This document shows positions 29,440 to 39,300 of a stretch of 64,000 nt of DNA, piece by piece. The notes under the pieces are model-generated. The model did no database searches. It saw only the letters and a program-made list of their open reading frames with translations, and was not told where the DNA came from. This DNA comes from Flammeovirgaceae bacterium SG7u.111 (GTDB lineage: Bacteria; Bacteroidota; Bacteroidia; Cytophagales; Flammeovirgaceae). The position numbers and the translations under genes are program-made. Location of the stretch: contig CP139021.1 in the NCBI GenBank assembly GCA_034044135.1, positions 5,967,635-6,031,634 on the forward strand, given 5' to 3'. Every line of letters starts with the position of its first letter. Position 1 is the stretch's first letter.

Positions 29440-31275
29440 TTAAGCAAACAGTGACTGATCTTGCTTATGCCAATGCTTAGGATAGCCCTCCCCAAAATCT
29501 TTATATCTAGGATTAGCATTTATGACGATCAAATTCTGTCTTGTTCTTGTAATAGCGGTATAAACCATTGAGTCTAATTTCCTCAAACTCTCATGTCCCG
29601 CCTCAGGTATAAGAAGTACAATATTTCTTAATTCCCAGCCCTTAAAACTATGGATGGTAGAAATCTTCAACCTTCCATCACCCATCCAAAATGATTTCTT
29701 ATGCTTACGATCAAAAACATGGTTAGCTTCTATATTATAATTTTCGCCAAATAAGCGAACTGCGTCAGTTCCAATTTCCTTATTTGGAATCAGAAACACC
29801 ATATCCGAGGGGTGCTCCGACTCTCTTTTTAACCTTAAGAAAGCATTCTTTATATACCCTTCCCATTCGCCCTCCATTATGTTTAGCCATATAATATGTG
29901 GGGAATCAACATTATTAAACCCTACTTGCATGGTCATCTCAACTTTTCTCATCTGTAAGCTTTGATCCATATCAAAATCTTCACTAAACCGAACCGCCAA
30001 GTTTTGAACTTGGGAAGGCATTCTATAGGAAGTAGAAAGGTCTATATACTTATCTTCAAACTTTTTCAGGAAATTGCTATTTGATCTCTTGTCAAGCCAA
30101 TCTAACTTCCTCTCGTATATGTTTTGCTTCTTGTCGAGTACAACCAATAACTCATCTCTAGATGTCAAAAAATGGTCATTCAATAACTGATACCAATCTA
30201 AATGGTAGTCTTGGCCTTCATCTATTAATATTGCATCGTATTTAACTAACCTTTGCCTTCCTCTCTTCATTAAAACAGCTCTAACATACTCAGGTACAAC
30301 TGTTTTAAAGAAATACTTTTTCTCTTCTTCCGACTCTTCTGCATTAGAAGAGTTAGGCCACTTTTCCCCAAGGCTATATAAGACATCTTTACAGAACCCA
30401 TGAAAGTGATTGTAAGTGATATAGTTTGTATAAAAGTCAAATGGGGTTCTCATAACCATATCTCTTATATAATGCCATAAGGTGATGTTATAAGATATTA
30501 TCAGCACATTTTTCCCCATAGAAGCTAATTGTGCGGCTCTCCATGCTAACGCAAGTGTCTTACCACTTCCTGCAACACCCCTAGCTCTATGATGGCCTTC
30601 TTTAGGTCTAGCTATTACTTTTTGGTTTTTACTGAGGTTTAAAAAAACTCCATCATCTTTTGAATGGAAAGGAGGTTTAAGCCAATAAAAAAGGTCTTTG
30701 TTCCAAGAACGATTCCAAAACCTACTTTTTGTTATATGTACATCAGGAACGATTTGGTTCAACCGTTCTTCATGAAGAAAGTCAAAACCAAACACTGGAA
30801 AATAGTCAAAACCCTTTATTTTTTTTTCAAAGGCATCTTGAGCATCTTTGGTGCTAACTTTATGAAAATAAAGAGCAGTCTTGATTAGACCATAATTTTT
30901 AGGGTTACTGTCAATGACTTCACCCATGTGAGGAATAAGCTGACCTATTATTTTTTCTTTGTAGTGTTCTACCTGCCTCAAAGGGCTAAGGCTATTATAA
31001 TCCTTAACGCTGTCAAGGTTTTTCCAATCCTTCACCTCATAAATCACAATTCCCACAAACGGATTGAAGATTATAATATCAGGTCTAGTACCATTTAAAA
31101 ATGGTTGTGCAAAAATCAGCCAGCCATCATAATCAGTTAATGGTTGGTCTTTAGTCCACCTTCTATCTACTGGAAGATATTTATCAAGATAAGTAAGAAG
31201 GGTTTTCTCACCTTCAGTGAGGGGATTGTTTAGTTCATTAAGCTCACCCCAATTTGGGAAAATTCTACTTTCCAT
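29440..31275 (-). CDS. NERD-domain nuclease fused to a UvrD/Rep-type SF1 helicase
   Basis: A 611-residue protein. The N-terminus (about 20-140) is a nuclease-related NERD domain with the metal-site pattern PDIIIF...YEVKDWK. The rest is a superfamily-1 helicase: Walker A AGSGKT with Lys239, Walker B Asp352-Glu353 in LIDEGQD, the motif STSYRMP, and the C-terminal motifs STIHSFKGWE and YTAITRTR. Such fusions process DNA with ATP and several of them occur in phage-defence islands. It is transcribed away from the BREX operon across a shared 426-bp control region, followed by a small unknown gene 32 bp downstream. It is not one of the core BREX proteins, so it may be a second defence system. Confidence 0.88.
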   Translation of the reverse strand: MESRIFPNWGELNELNNPLTEGEKTLLTYLDKYLPVDRRWTKDQPLTDYDGWLIFAQPFLNGTRPDIIIFNPFVGIVIYEVKDWKNLDSVKDYNSLSPLRQVEHYKEKIIGQLIPHMGEVIDSNPKNYGLIKTALYFHKVSTKDAQDAFEKKIKGFDYFPVFGFDFLHEERLNQIVPDVHITKSRFWNRSWNKDLFYWLKPPFHSKDDGVFLNLSKNQKVIARPKEGHHRARGVAGSGKTLALAWRAAQLASMGKNVLIISYNITLWHYIRDMVMRTPFDFYTNYITYNHFHGFCKDVLYSLGEKWPNSSNAEESEEEKKYFFKTVVPEYVRAVLMKRGRQRLVKYDAILIDEGQDYHLDWYQLLNDHFLTSRDELLVVLDKKQNIYERKLDWLDKRSNSNFLKKFEDKYIDLSTSYRMPSQVQNLAVRFSEDFDMDQSLQMRKVEMTMQVGFNNVDSPHIIWLNIMEGEWEGYIKNAFLRLKRESEHPSDMVFLIPNKEIGTDAVRLFGENYNIEANHVFDRKHKKSFWMGDGRLKISTIHSFKGWELRNIVLLIPEAGHESLRKLDSMVYTAITRTRQNLIVINANPRYKDFGEGYPKHWHKQDQSLFA

Positions 31276-31339
31276 AATTTTATATGGCTAGATAAAAAAT
31301 AGTTTTCGTAGATAACGCACAAAACTTATTTAAGTATCT

Positions 31340-31347
31340 CAAATCTA
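31340..31347 (-). promoter_or_regulatory. Candidate -7 box for the NERD/helicase gene
   Basis: TAGATTTG on the minus strand matches TAnnTTTG and lies about 65 bp before the start codon. No good -33 box was found at the right distance, so the call is tentative. Confidence 0.4.
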
Positions 31348-31536
31348 AATATTTAGAAAGCTAACATGCTTTTTCTGCCTCTCCATGAAAGCCACTATTA
31401 CTTTCCAATTCAGTATCTGTTATTTCTAAATAAACAAAAAGCTACGCACCATTTTTTCTAATTCAGATTTTTACAAAAAGACACAAAACAATATGTATAT
31501 TCACACGTTGTTTTAGCATTCGAAATGGCAGGTGAG

Positions 31537-31544
31537 TATTTTTG
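31537..31544 (+). promoter_or_regulatory. Candidate -7 box for the BREX operon
   Basis: TATTTTTG matches TAnnTTTG, about 158 bp before brxA. Possible -33 elements upstream are only T-rich. The 426-bp divergent region (31276-31701) holds no gene; its remaining sequence is AT-rich without a clear operator. Confidence 0.35.
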
Positions 31545-31701
31545 TTTTTATCTCACAATTATTTTTTTATACCTCTCTTTCTCGGTTTATCAAAGACCTT
31601 AAAAAGGTTTTACCTTTAAAATTCCTTTTTTAGATAGCTTATTAAATGAGAGCTACTAGAAATAGTAGTAATGGAATTAAAAAAAGCAAACCGAAAAACT
31701 T

Positions 31702-32298
31702 ATGACTACTGAATACAACTTCTCTTTTACAGGTTTTTCTCTCAAAGTAAAAGAAATGAGTAAAATAGCCTATAAAATTGAACAGGGTGAAGAGATTGAC
31801 TATACTAACGAGTTGGGGCATGGCAAAAAGACAACTGGGCAAAGAGCATTTAGTGAAATAGCTAAAAGGCTGAATGTTTTGACTGAAAGGCAAAAAGAGT
31901 TACTGATCAATGGAGATTTGGTTTCTCAAAAGCAAATTGCCTTGCTCTCTGTTTGTAAGTGCCATTTTTTCCTGAGGGATTTTGTAGTTGAAGTGCTAAG
32001 GGAAAAGCAGTTGGTCTTTGATTACCAACTGACCTTTGGAGAGTTCGCCTCCTTTATAAGGAGAAAAAGTGAAGTACACGCAAACTTGGAAGAGAAAAGT
32101 GATTCATCCATTTACAAAATCAGAAAAGTCACTTTTCAGATATTAGAAGAGTCAGGGTTGATTGATAACAATAGGGATAAAACCATTCAACCTCAAATTT
32201 TAGCGCCAGAGGTGGTCAATGCAATTTGCCAAGACGACCCAAATTGGCTAAAATTATTTTTTGTGAGCGATATTGACATTCAAAAATTAACGGATTGA
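31702..32298 (+). CDS. brxA: BREX protein BrxA (DUF1819)
   Basis: First gene of the BREX operon. The 198-residue product has the DUF1819 pattern: CKCHFFLRDFVVEVLREK near the middle, then LTFGEFASFIRRK and a C-terminal winged-helix-like region. BrxA proteins bind DNA and are needed for defence in some type 1 systems. Its stop codon overlaps the brxB start (TGATG), which indicates translational coupling. Order and spacing match type 1 BREX, so identity is supported by both sequence and context. Confidence 0.9.
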   Translation: MTTEYNFSFTGFSLKVKEMSKIAYKIEQGEEIDYTNELGHGKKTTGQRAFSEIAKRLNVLTERQKELLINGDLVSQKQIALLSVCKCHFFLRDFVVEVLREKQLVFDYQLTFGEFASFIRRKSEVHANLEEKSDSSIYKIRKVTFQILEESGLIDNNRDKTIQPQILAPEVVNAICQDDPNWLKLFFVSDIDIQKLTD

Positions 32299-32873
32299 TG
32301 AAAGAAATAGCAGATAAGTTTGAGCATTTATTCCAAGTAGTTTCATCTAAGACTTTTTTAAACAAAGAGGCATTAGGCGGGGAAATCCCATTTTTTATCT
32401 CTGCTTATGATGCAACAAAAGAAAACGAAGTGGCAAGGGCTATCAGAGGGTTGGTAAACAAACTGGAGGAAAATGGGATTCACGTGCTTGAACTGAATTT
32501 GTTTGACATCTGCTGCCAAATACTTGAAGAAAAAGGGGGGATTGAAAGAATGTTTAGAGTTGAGAGGGCAAAGTCAAAAGACAAGTTTTTGAGGGCTTTG
32601 CAGTCAAGCCTCAACATACATAGCGTGCTAATGCCCAAAATAAGCGAGCTTATTGATGCGGCAGAGGCTGATGTATATTTTTTAACTGGAATAGGTTTGG
32701 TGTACCCTTACCTACGTTCGCACAACGTGCTGAACAACCTTCAGAATATTGCCAAAGAAGCTCCTACTGTCACGTTTTTCCCTGGAGAATACGATGGGCA
32801 TTCCCTCAACCTATTTGGGGCACTCAAAGATGACAATTACTACCGTGCATTTAATATCGAAAATATCAAATAA
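32298..32873 (+). CDS. brxB: BREX protein BrxB (DUF1788)
   Basis: A 191-residue DUF1788 protein. The conserved blocks are VYFLTGIGLVYPYLRSHNVL and VTFFPGEYDG followed by LNLFG and NYYRAF, which are characteristic of BrxB. The family is essential for type 1 BREX and is thought to bridge other components. The start is the ATG at 32298, which overlaps the brxA stop codon; a TTG three bases earlier is in frame but less likely. BrxC follows 11 bp later. Confidence 0.92.
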   Translation: MKEIADKFEHLFQVVSSKTFLNKEALGGEIPFFISAYDATKENEVARAIRGLVNKLEENGIHVLELNLFDICCQILEEKGGIERMFRVERAKSKDKFLRALQSSLNIHSVLMPKISELIDAAEADVYFLTGIGLVYPYLRSHNVLNNLQNIAKEAPTVTFFPGEYDGHSLNLFGALKDDNYYRAFNIENIK

Positions 32874-32884
32874 CCTAACCAACA

Positions 32885-35800
32885 ATGAAAATAAAGGACA
32901 TTTTTTCAAAAGACATTAACCGAACCATAGAAACGGTTATAAAAGCCGACGATAGGTCTCACATTGCCGACGAAGTAACAGAATACGTTGTGACACATGA
33001 AATCGCAAAGAAAATAAGAGATTTTTTTCAGGAGTACAAAGACTACAGTGGGGCGAACGGGGTTTGGATTTCTGGTTTTTTTGGGAGCGGTAAATCACAC
33101 CTTCTCAAGATTTTGTCGTATGTCCTTGAGAACAAAGAATGCAATGGGTATAAAAGCGGCGAACTGTTTGCCGAGAAGATTGAGGATGACGAGATGCTGA
33201 AAGGGGACGTGCTTCATGCAACCACGCTCCCATCCGAATCCATCCTGTTCAATATTGACCAACAAGCGCAAATAACCTCTAAGTCTCAGGAAAACGCTAT
33301 TTTATCGGTTTTTTACAAAGTCTTTTTTGACCATTTGGGTTACTATGGCTTCCAGACCCATGTAGCCGAATTTGAGATGTGGCTCGACAAACAAGGAAAA
33401 TACGAAGCGTTCATCCAGCAGTTTGACCAGAAGCATCCGCAGGAGTGGAAAAAAGCGAGACTCGATTATTTTGACCCCTTGGTAACCGACGATATTGCCG
33501 AGGTACTTGGTGAATTGTTTGGCAACGACCCTTCCAAATACGAAAACATACTTGACGATATAGAAGAAAAACAAAAGCAGTCCATAGAAGACTTTTGTGA
33601 GAGGGTACACGAATATATTTCAAGCAAACCCAAAGGGTTTCGCCTCAACTTTTTTGTAGATGAAGTAGGGCAATACATTAGCGACAATACCAAGCTGATG
33701 CTCAACTTGCAGACGATAGCCGAAACATTGGCTACCAGAACCAATGGACATTCTTGGATTTTGGTCACTAGCCAAGAGGACATGGAAAAAGTGGTGGGGG
33801 ATATGAACAAAAAGCAACAGAACGACTTTTCTCGGATACAGGCTAGGTTTAAGTTAAAAATCCCGCTGACATCGGCGAACGTGGACGAAGTGATAGAAAA
33901 GAGGATTCTCGAAAAAAATGGGGATGCGAAGGAGTTGTTGGCAAACAAATGGGAGGAAGAACACGCCAATTTGGAAACATTGCTTTCCTTCTCCGATGGG
34001 GGCGTGCAGTTCAAGCACTACAAAGATAAAAATGACTTCACCAACAAATACCCTTTTGTAGCCTATCAGTTCGAGCTGTTCCAGCATTGCCGAAGGGCAC
34101 TTTCTACCCACAATGCTTTCCAAGGGAAGCATTCGGCAATAGGCGAAAGGTCTATGCTCGGGGTATTCCAACAAGTCTCGCAGCAAATAGAAGGAAAAGA
34201 GGACAATGCCCTTGTTTCGTTCGACCTTATGTTTGAAGGGATTAGGAACGAGCTAAGGGGAGAGATACAAAGCTCCATTACACTAGCCGAAAACAACATA
34301 GACGATTTATTTGTCATCTCGGTGCTCAAAGCACTGTTTTTGGTGAAATACTTCTCCAACTTCAAGCCTACCAAAAGAAACGTCTCGGTGCTAATGCTCA
34401 GCGACATACATGTTGACCTGAAAGCACACGAAAGAAAAGTGGAAGAAGCCCTCAACCTGCTCGAAAACCAAAGTTACATCCAACGAAATGGGGAGCTTTT
34501 TGAGTTTTTGACCGACGACGAAAAAGACGTAGAGCAGGAAATAAAGGCTACGGATATAGACGACCAGTCCGTAAACACCTTGCTGAAGGAAATATTTTTC
34601 GATGAAATCATCAGGGACAACAAGATAAAGTTCATCGACAACAAGCAAGACTATGACTTCACTAGCAAGATAGACGGCATAAGCCTTGGGAGGGAAAAGG
34701 AGCTGGAGATAGAAATAATCACGCCTAACTACCCGAGCTACGAGTCTGCCGATATTCTTAAAGCACAAACCATGGGCAGCAATGGGATGAAAATGGTATT
34801 GGCTTCCGATGCTATCTTCTTGAAGGACTTGAAAATGTATTTGAGAACCGACAAATACATAAAGCAGAACCAATCTACCGCCAACAGGGCTGAGCTAAAG
34901 CGGATATTGCAAGAAAAAGCCCAGCAAAATGCACAAAGAAGGCGCAGCTTGGTACGGCTGGGCAACGAGCTGCTAGCTGCTTCCGATGTGTACTTGAACG
35001 GCAGCAAACTGGAAATGAACGCTGCTGGCGAAGGGAAAAACAAAGTGGCGAATGCTTTCCAATTCCTTGTAAAAGTAGCTTACCCAAACCTGAGGATGTT
35101 GGCAAACCGACCATTTTCGGAGGCGACTATCCAGCAAGAAATGAATAGCTCGGACGACAGCCTTTTTGCTGCCGACGACAAGACCATGACCGAGGCGGAG
35201 CAAGAAATACTGACGCTGATACAGCGCAGGAAAAGCCAGTCTGACCGAACTTCTCTTAACGACCTACGGGATAGCCTGACCAGAAAGCCCTACGGGTGGT
35301 ATCCGAATGCTATTTGGACACTGGTGGTAAGGCTTTACAAAAGAGGAAAGCTTGAGCTAAGGCAAAACACGAACTTGCTGGACAATGGGGCGGTGGTAGC
35401 TACGCTTTTGAATACCAAACAACACCCCAATACGCTGCTGGAACTACAAGCCACCATTGACCCCAAGCTGGTGAGGGAGCTAAAGGAGACCTACAGCGAG
35501 GCATTTGACCAAAACTGCCCCTACTCCGAAGGGAAAGACATCGCCAATGCGTTCAAAGAAGAAGTGGGAAAAATGGAAGGGCAGGTAAGGGAATTGTTGC
35601 AAAGAAAAGGCGACTACCCGTTTTTGGCTATGCTCGAAGAGCACCATGCTTTTTTGGATAAGCTTGGCAAAAAAGAATATGCCTACTATTTGCAAGAAGT
35701 CCGACAGTTTTCGGACGAGCTGTTGGATTTTAAAGAGGATGTGTATAGCCCGCTTATGCGCTTCTGGAACGGGGAACAGCGCAAAATATACGATGACATC

Positions 35801-36379
35801 CGCCATGTGCTCAACGGCGATACCTCCAACCTCGACTATGTGGAGGGCGATGAGCTACAGCGGCTCACAGAAGCCTTTCAGCACCCTAAGCCTTTTGCGG
35901 GGAACACTATAAAAGAGGCGAAAGCCGTAAAAGAACAGCTCAGGAAAAAAGTGCTGGAGAAGATAGAAAACGAGAAAAAGAATGCACTAGCCGAAGCCAA
36001 TAAGGCACTGGGAGAGCTAAGGGAAAGACCTGATTTTACTGGGCTGGAGCTACACCAGCAAGCCCAGATAGCCCAACCACTTGAGGAAGAGATAAGGAAG
36101 ATAAGCGAGCAGAAATACATTGGCAATATCCAAGTAGCGAAATCAAAAATTAAAGAAATGCTCCTGCCGAGGCAACTCAACGAAATGGCAAGGCTCAACG
36201 CCGAAAACCAGCCAACGGCTGCAAACGAACCTACGGTAAAATACAACCGAATAAGTAGGGTGCAGGTGAAATACGACAAAAAGGAAATCCATACCGAGCA
36301 GGAAGTGGAAGAGTACATAGCCGCTTACAAAGAAGCCCTTTTGAACGAAATAAAAAACAACCACAGAATAGTGCTATAA
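32885..36379 (+). CDS. brxC: BREX P-loop ATPase BrxC
   Basis: A large AAA+-like ATPase of 1164 residues, about the usual size for BrxC of type 1 systems. The P-loop GFFGSGKS is at residues 64-71, and FFVDEVGQYI near residue 260 is the likely Walker B. The C-terminal third is rich in charged coiled coil (about 1000-1130), as in the family. BrxC is needed both for host methylation and for phage exclusion. The stop codon overlaps the pglX start by one base, so the genes are translationally coupled. Confidence 0.94.
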   Translation: MKIKDIFSKDINRTIETVIKADDRSHIADEVTEYVVTHEIAKKIRDFFQEYKDYSGANGVWISGFFGSGKSHLLKILSYVLENKECNGYKSGELFAEKIEDDEMLKGDVLHATTLPSESILFNIDQQAQITSKSQENAILSVFYKVFFDHLGYYGFQTHVAEFEMWLDKQGKYEAFIQQFDQKHPQEWKKARLDYFDPLVTDDIAEVLGELFGNDPSKYENILDDIEEKQKQSIEDFCERVHEYISSKPKGFRLNFFVDEVGQYISDNTKLMLNLQTIAETLATRTNGHSWILVTSQEDMEKVVGDMNKKQQNDFSRIQARFKLKIPLTSANVDEVIEKRILEKNGDAKELLANKWEEEHANLETLLSFSDGGVQFKHYKDKNDFTNKYPFVAYQFELFQHCRRALSTHNAFQGKHSAIGERSMLGVFQQVSQQIEGKEDNALVSFDLMFEGIRNELRGEIQSSITLAENNIDDLFVISVLKALFLVKYFSNFKPTKRNVSVLMLSDIHVDLKAHERKVEEALNLLENQSYIQRNGELFEFLTDDEKDVEQEIKATDIDDQSVNTLLKEIFFDEIIRDNKIKFIDNKQDYDFTSKIDGISLGREKELEIEIITPNYPSYESADILKAQTMGSNGMKMVLASDAIFLKDLKMYLRTDKYIKQNQSTANRAELKRILQEKAQQNAQRRRSLVRLGNELLAASDVYLNGSKLEMNAAGEGKNKVANAFQFLVKVAYPNLRMLANRPFSEATIQQEMNSSDDSLFAADDKTMTEAEQEILTLIQRRKSQSDRTSLNDLRDSLTRKPYGWYPNAIWTLVVRLYKRGKLELRQNTNLLDNGAVVATLLNTKQHPNTLLELQATIDPKLVRELKETYSEAFDQNCPYSEGKDIANAFKEEVGKMEGQVRELLQRKGDYPFLAMLEEHHAFLDKLGKKEYAYYLQEVRQFSDELLDFKEDVYSPLMRFWNGEQRKIYDDIRHVLNGDTSNLDYVEGDELQRLTEAFQHPKPFAGNTIKEAKAVKEQLRKKVLEKIENEKKNALAEANKALGELRERPDFTGLELHQQAQIAQPLEEEIRKISEQKYIGNIQVAKSKIKEMLLPRQLNEMARLNAENQPTAANEPTVKYNRISRVQVKYDKKEIHTEQEVEEYIAAYKEALLNEIKNNHRIVL

Positions 36380-39300
36380 TGAACACCAACGCCTTAAAGA
36401 AATTTGCACAAGATGCAAGGAGAAAACTGATGGAGCAAGTAGGCTCTAGGCTGGAATATGTGCTGAACAACGATACTTCCGAACTTAGGGAAAAAGCCAA
36501 AAGCCTAGCAAAGCTCCAAAAGGAGATACAGGGTTCTTCCAAAGAGCAGGTGGTGGAAAAGGTAGCCTATACGTGGTTCAACCGCTTTGTAGCCTTACGC
36601 TTTATGGATGCCAATGGCTACCAGCCCATAGGCACGAGGGTGCTAAGCCCCAAAGAGGGCTTCACCATACCCGAACTGCTGGACGAAGCCAAAAAAGGAC
36701 ACCTGTTTAGCGAGCTGGATGAATATGGCTTGGTGGACAAAAACAGGCTATACGGCTTGCTAGACGGAAAAATACCGAGCGGAGACCCTCAGAACGACGC
36801 CTATAAGCTTTTGCTGATAGGGGCTTGTAACCACCTTAGCGAGGTGTTCCCTTTCCTTTTTGAGCGAATAGACGACTATGCCGAGCTGCTGCTCCCCACA
36901 GACCTTACCTCAGAATTTTCCATACTCCACGATGTGCTAGAGGGAATGCCTTTGGAAGACTGCCAAGAGGTAGAGATTATTGGTTGGCTCTATCAGTTTT
37001 ATATTTCGGAGAAAAAGGACGAGGTGTTCGCCAAAAAAGGGAAGGTAGAAGCCGATGAAATTCCTGCTGCTACCCAACTGTTTACGCCCCGTTGGATTGT
37101 GGAGTATATGGTGCAAAATACCCTTGGGAAGTTGTGGTTGCAGAATAGACCACAATCGAGCCTAAAGGAATACATGCCGTATTATATTGAGTCGCCTTCT
37201 TCTACAGCGGAGGACTATTTAAAACTCAATAGTCCTGAAGAGCTGACTTTATTAGACCAAGCTTGTGGTAGTGGACATATTTTGGTTTATGGTTTCGATT
37301 TGTTGGCAAAAATATACGAGGAGGAAGGGTATAGCAATAGTGAGATTCCCCAACTGATTATAGAAAAGAATTTGTTCGGGTTTGAGATAGACGAGCGAGC
37401 TGCGCAACTTTCTGGGTTTGCCCTAATGATGAAGGCAAGGGAATATTACAGAAGGGTATTTAGAAAGTCTTTGTCTCCCCAAATTTTATGCTACCAAAAT
37501 TCAGAGTTAAAAAGTTATCTTGGCGATAAAAATGCTGAAACTTTTTTTATAGACAGTAACAAGCTAAAAGCTTTTTGCCCCTACCAATATGTACTTGCCA
37601 AAAACGTAGAGGTGATTAAAAAAGAAGCCTTCCTAGATGACGATACAGGAGAGACTGTTAAGATTGAAAGGGTTGAAACATTTCAAAAAAAAGGGTCGGA
37701 GATTAATGAAAAAACAGTAGCGTTTTTAGTGGAAAACCACATAGAAGGCGTAGAGTGTTATGTTGATGAGGTTAAGGATGTTTTAAGAACTTTGGGCTTT
37801 CCATTCTCCAGTGAAATATACAGGGACTTGAGGGAGATGACTTTCGCTACTAATTTTGGCTCTCTGATAATGCCATGGAGTAGCTTGAAAAGCCGAAACG
37901 CCCTATTGCAACTCGCTACGGAAGAAATAGCAAAAGGCACAATCCATAATAATAAGCTTCTGACATTAAAGAAAGCTTTAGAGCAGCTTGCTTTGCTAGG
38001 TAGGAAATACCACTGTATTGTCGATAACCCACCGTATATGGGCGGGGGGAATATGAACAAAGAATTGGCTGATTTTGTAAAACACGAATACCCCGACTCC
38101 AAAGCGGATTTGATGGCTTGTTTTATGGAAGCAGGTTTGAAAATGTTGGAACCGAAAGGTTTTTTGGGGATGGTAAATCAGCAGTCTTGGATGTTTCTTA
38201 GTAGCTATGAGTCGATGCGAAAAAAGATGCTACAGGGGCATACAATAGATAGCTTAATTCAAATTGGTTATAATTCATTTCCCGAGCTAAATTCAAAAGT
38301 AGTTCAGTGCAGTGCTTTCTGTATTGTGGCAGAAAGTGAACTAAAGAAAGGGGTGTATTTTAACTTGAACGATGTAGGGCAATCCGAAAATAAACGCAAT
38401 GTTTTTGTTGATAAATTGGAAAGTTCAAGCTTCTACACCGCCAACCAAAACGACTTCCAAAAAATCCCTGGTAGCCCGATTGGGTATTGGTTGAGTGAGA
38501 TGGCGATGAAGTCATTTGCTAAATATTCCCGTCTTTCGGTTTTATGTGATACAAAAAAAGGGTTAGCAACTTCAGATAATAATCGTTTCTTAAAATCATG
38601 GTTTGAAGTCAAAAACGAAGATACTTACTTTAATAGAGGTGAAGAAAAGAAATGGTTTCCGCACCATAAAGGGGGGGCGAGACGTAAATGGTTTGGTAAT
38701 CATGAGTTTGTGATTAATTGGGAGAACGATGGGGATGAAATAAAAAATTTTAAAGATTCGAATGGTAAATTAAGATCGCGCCCGCAGAATTTAAATTATA
38801 ATTTAAAGCAAGCTGTAACATGGTCTAAAATTACAAGTGGAGATTTTTCTTCTCGAATATGCTCTGGTGGTTTTTTGTTTGATGATGCAAGTGCAATATG
38901 TTATAATTCGGATTTTGATGTTTTGAAAAAAGTTAATCTTTTTCTTAATTCAAAGGTTTCTCAAGTACTTCTGAATAGTATAAACCCTACTTTAAATATA
39001 CAAATTGGTGACATTGGGGGGCTACCTGTTAATATTGAAAATGATATAAAGGTACATGATAATTGCTTAGTCATTTCCCAATCCGAATGGAACTCCCGCG
39101 AGACTTCATGGGACTTCACGACCAATGAACTTTTAAAACAAAACAAAAGCACATTAGCCGAAGCCTATGAGGGGTATTGTGCACATTGGCAGGAGCAGTT
39201 CGAGCAGTTGCATGCCAATGAGGAGGCACTGAACAAGGAGTTCATCGAGATCTACGGCCTGCAGGAAGAGCTGACGCCCGATGTGGCGCTGAAGGACATT

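Noticed and set aside
33302-36542. Many open frames on the minus strand opposite brxC
   Set aside because: They overlap a gene with clear domains and have no protein-like features; they are shadows of a biased coding strand.
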